8,179 nt of DNA, taken from positions 9,793 to 17,971 of the forward strand of contig QAMX01000129.1 of the NCBI GenBank assembly GCA_003149835.1, given 5' to 3'. The translations under genes were made by a program, and so were the position numbers. The notes under the pieces are model-generated. The model was not told where the DNA came from. It made no database searches and saw only the letters and a list, made by a program, of their open reading frames with translations. This document shows, in pieces, positions 6,370 through 8,179 of this stretch. The DNA is from Clostridiales bacterium (GTDB lineage: Bacteria; Bacillota; Clostridia; Oscillospirales; QAMX01). Position 1 is the stretch's first letter, and each line of letters opens with the position of its first letter.

Positions 6370-6435
6370 GCGGTGAAAAGCGGTTGGAATGCGCGCTTCG
6401 GCGCTTTGATGATACGGGAGGGCACGGGTATAAAG

Positions 6436-7587
6436 ATGAAGAAAATGCTTGCACTGGCGCTGGCGGCGACTTTGGCGATTTCGATGACGGCCTGCAAAGC
6501 CGGCGGCGAGAAACCGGAAGAGCCAGTTCAGACGTCGGTATCGGAAACCTCTGTTCACAGTCAACAGGAGGAGAGCGGTTCCGCTGAGAAAACCGGAGAG
6601 ACGCAAGCCCCTCTTCCGCCTGAAACCACGGAGTCGACGGCTGCGCCTGCGACCGAGCCGCCCGTTCCCGCATTGGCTGTGGGAGAGACGCAGACCGTTG
6701 CGGATGTCTGCGAGTTTTCCGTGGATGATACAAGCATTTCCGCAAGGGTTGAGCCGCCTCAGCCGGGCGGGTATTACACCTATTACGAGGCGGACCGCGG
6801 CAAGGTTTATGTCGACATATGCGTGGCGTATAAAAATCTGTCCAACCGCAGTATCGGCGCGGACGATACCATGAGCGCGACGCTGCTCTATGCGGAGACC
6901 TATCGTTATACCGGCTTCTCCATAATCGAAAAGGACAGCCGCAGCAACTTTACCTATTCAAACATTACGGATATCGCGCCGCTGAGCACGGAATATATCC
7001 ACTATCTGTTTGAGGTTCCCGCCGAGGTGGAGACGAGCGGCGCGTCTGTGGAGGCGCGTCTGTCGATCGGCGGCCAGTCCTACCGGCTGATTGTCAGGGA
7101 GGGCGGCGGCGCGCCGGCATCCGGGTCGGACCCGGCGGACCCGGGCAAAACGTCCGGCGCGGTCGCCAGGGGCGAACGCATTTCGACCCCGAACGCCGAG
7201 GCCTCGATCGACTTCTCCGCGATTGCGGCAAGGATCGAGCCGCCCCAGCCCGACGATTATTATTCCTACTATGATGCCGACGCGGGCAAGGTCTATGTGG
7301 ACATATGCTTTGCCTATAAGAATCTCGCCTCCGATGAAGTAGACGCCGACGAGATCATCTCTGCAACGCTGACCTATGCCGGTCAATATGAATACGCCGG
7401 TTTCACGATCATTGAAGAGGACAACCGCGGCGACTTTACCTATGCCAACATCACAGGCATCGCGCCGCTGGCCACCGAATACGTCCACTATTTGTTCGAG
7501 GTTCCCGCAGAGGTGGAAACCAGCGGCGAAGCCATTGAAATCAGCTTTTTCATTGACGGCAGTTCCTTTACCTATACGGTGCGGTAA
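6436..7587 (+). CDS. Predicted lipoprotein with tandem duplicated extracellular domain
   Basis: The 383-residue protein starts with a lipoprotein signal peptide: MKK, a hydrophobic core at 4-19, and lipobox S-M-T-A-C with Cys20 as the lipid site. Residues 21-82 are rich in Glu, Thr, Ser and Pro and likely form an unstructured tether. Two homologous domains follow, about 89-221 and 251-383, alignable without gaps at an offset of 162. From EPPQP onward 69 of 101 residues are identical by hand count. Shared motifs are EPPQP, GKVYVDIC-AYKNL, NIT-IAPL-TEY and HYLFEVPAEVETSG. A Gly/Pro/Asp linker separates the domains. The pattern suggests beta-sandwich domains like the DUF4352 group of Firmicutes lipoproteins, but that resemblance is tentative and no function is known. 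The start at 6436 is chosen for the signal peptide. GGGAGGG (6416-6422) is 13 bases upstream, unusually far. A second lipoprotein gene follows. Confidence 0.88.
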   Translation: MKKMLALALAATLAISMTACKAGGEKPEEPVQTSVSETSVHSQQEESGSAEKTGETQAPLPPETTESTAAPATEPPVPALAVGETQTVADVCEFSVDDTSISARVEPPQPGGYYTYYEADRGKVYVDICVAYKNLSNRSIGADDTMSATLLYAETYRYTGFSIIEKDSRSNFTYSNITDIAPLSTEYIHYLFEVPAEVETSGASVEARLSIGGQSYRLIVREGGGAPASGSDPADPGKTSGAVARGERISTPNAEASIDFSAIAARIEPPQPDDYYSYYDADAGKVYVDICFAYKNLASDEVDADEIISATLTYAGQYEYAGFTIIEEDNRGDFTYANITGIAPLATEYVHYLFEVPAEVETSGEAIEISFFIDGSSFTYTVR

Positions 7588-7676
7588 GCGTTCTGCGGAA
7601 TGCGCGGCGGTTTCCGGAGCGGGCGGAGCTGCCTGCGGCATAGAAAAGATTGCGTTTTTTAAAAAATATAGAAAGG

Positions 7677-7694
7677 GCTCTGAAAAAACAGAGC
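7677..7694 (+). promoter_or_regulatory. A6-loop hairpin ahead of the second lipoprotein start
   Basis: GCTCTG (7677-7682) and CAGAGC (7689-7694) form a perfect 6-bp stem with a loop of six A residues. It sits directly before the ATG candidates at 7697 and 7709, with AAAGGG just upstream at 7672-7677. Folding would bring that weak ribosome binding site closer to the start. No T-run follows, so it is not a terminator. Confidence 0.4.
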
Positions 7695-7708
7695 GAATGG
7701 TGAAACCG

Positions 7709-8134
7709 ATGAAAAAAAGAATTTTGGCAGTGCTGTTGGCGGTGCTGGCGATGGGGCTGCTGCTCTGCGCCTGCGGAGACGGTAAGAACGATCAGCTGGA
7801 CGAGGTGGCTCAGGCCCTCGAAGGGGAATGGGCGATGCAATCCGCGGTCGGCTATAACTATCTGACGTTCAGCAGCGTAAGCGGAAACGCGGGGAGCGTC
7901 GAGTGGAAAGGCGTAAGGAAGGACGGCAGCGTCGTCAGCCATTCGACCGGCGTTTTCGGCGTCAGCCTGAACGAAGAAAATACCATCGAAGTGATGTATA
8001 TGGCCCACATCAATGAGGACGGTTCTATTGAGAAAAATGAAAAGCCCTCGACGACGAAGTACAAATACACCTATGAAGACGGAGAAGTCACCGTTTATTC
8101 CGGCGACACCGCGTTTTTCAGAATTGACGAGTAG
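7709..8134 (+). CDS. Small predicted lipoprotein, possibly lipocalin-like
   Basis: The 141-residue protein has a clear lipoprotein signal: MKKR, a hydrophobic core at 5-19 and lipobox L-L-C-A-C with Cys22 as the lipid site. The mature part (about 120 residues) starts with a short acidic stretch, then LEGEWAMQS and alternating strand-like segments up to FFRIDE. An L-x-G-x-W opening followed by beta strands recalls small lipocalin-like lipoproteins, but this is weak evidence and no function is assigned. An in-frame ATG at 7697 would add MVKP; neither start has a strong ribosome binding site. The gene follows the duplicated-domain lipoprotein by 121 bases with no clear terminator between them, so both probably share the promoter at 6214 and the terminator at 8145. 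Confidence 0.85.
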   Translation: MKKRILAVLLAVLAMGLLLCACGDGKNDQLDEVAQALEGEWAMQSAVGYNYLTFSSVSGNAGSVEWKGVRKDGSVVSHSTGVFGVSLNEENTIEVMYMAHINEDGSIEKNEKPSTTKYKYTYEDGEVTVYSGDTAFFRIDE

Positions 8135-8144
8135 TTTTTATGGA

Positions 8145-8179
8145 GGAGCGGGGGCGGATCGGCTCTCGCTTCCTTTTTT
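8145..8179 (+). terminator. Intrinsic terminator after the lipoprotein genes
   Basis: Bases 8145-8155 pair with 8162-8172 as an 11-bp GC-rich stem that includes three G-T (G-U) pairs, around a six-base loop GGATCG. One C and then at least six T residues follow, reaching the window edge. It starts 10 bases after the second lipoprotein stop. Confidence 0.8.

Larger units (their letters stand above)
5942..6435. other. Divergent promoter region with AT-rich patch and leader
   Basis: This 494-base region separates the minus-strand phosphoribosyltransferase from the plus-strand lipoprotein genes. It holds a minus-strand promoter around 6016-6044, a strongly AT-rich stretch at about 6115-6290, a full-consensus plus-strand promoter at 6214-6242, and a GC-rich leader to 6435. 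The lipoprotein frame is open back to 6004, but I see no convincing gene in the extension. Confidence 0.7.

Noticed and set aside
6004..6435. Long N-terminal extension of the duplicated-domain lipoprotein
   Set aside because: The signal peptide and lipobox start at 6436, and a full-consensus promoter at 6214-6242 lies inside the extension. A lipoprotein signal must be N-terminal.
7588..7603. Possible terminator just after the first lipoprotein
   Set aside because: GCGTTC and GAATGC can pair as 6 bp, including one G-U, with a four-base loop. The following sequence is GC-rich without a T-run, so termination there is unlikely.
7376..7708. N-terminal extension of the second lipoprotein back into the first gene
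   Set aside because: It overlaps the first lipoprotein in another frame, and the signal peptide with lipobox begins at 7709.

Overview
The window is GC-rich (roughly 60% by eye) and densely coding. Its Shine-Dalgarno sequences are of the AGGAGG type, its promoters are of the sigma-A type, and it encodes lipobox lipoproteins of Gram-positive style. This suggests a high-GC Clostridia lineage, probably gut-associated (Oscillospirales or Christensenellales-like). That placement rests on gene style and intergenic character, not on any marker gene.

Left part, plus strand (1-1906): the C-terminal part of a proton- or sodium-pumping complex I/Mrp-type membrane subunit enters from outside the window. 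It is followed by a two-domain GNAT acetyltransferase. A perfect 15-bp hairpin at 1871-1906 closes this unit and separates it from the convergent minus-strand genes.

Middle, minus strand (1994-5941), read right to left: nicotinate phosphoribosyltransferase (NAD salvage), a structured 438-base gap, an iron-containing alcohol dehydrogenase of the FucO type, and a PfkB-family sugar kinase resembling fructokinase. The dehydrogenase and kinase are 93 bases apart, each has a strong ribosome binding site, and they are probably co-transcribed. The dehydrogenase uses NAD(H), whose precursor the phosphoribosyltransferase makes, but a functional link is only inference. The gap between them holds a small palindrome that looks like an interspersed intergenic repeat, a 76-base nested inverted repeat, and a hairpin next to the dehydrogenase ribosome binding site.

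Right part, plus strand (6214-8179): an AT-rich patch carries a full-consensus extended promoter (TTGACA, 17-base spacer, TGATATAAT), divergent from the phosphoribosyltransferase promoter. It drives a roughly 185-base GC-rich leader and then two predicted lipoproteins. The first has a Ser/Thr/Pro/Glu-rich linker and two tandem copies of one domain (69 of 101 aligned core residues identical by hand count). The second is a small beta-rich lipoprotein. A GC-rich hairpin with a T-run at the right edge ends the unit.

I see no CRISPR array, transposase, phage gene, tRNA, rRNA or defence module. The window is mostly ordinary metabolism. The parts most worth a second look are the duplicated-domain lipoprotein with its structured leader, and the structured gap upstream of the dehydrogenase.
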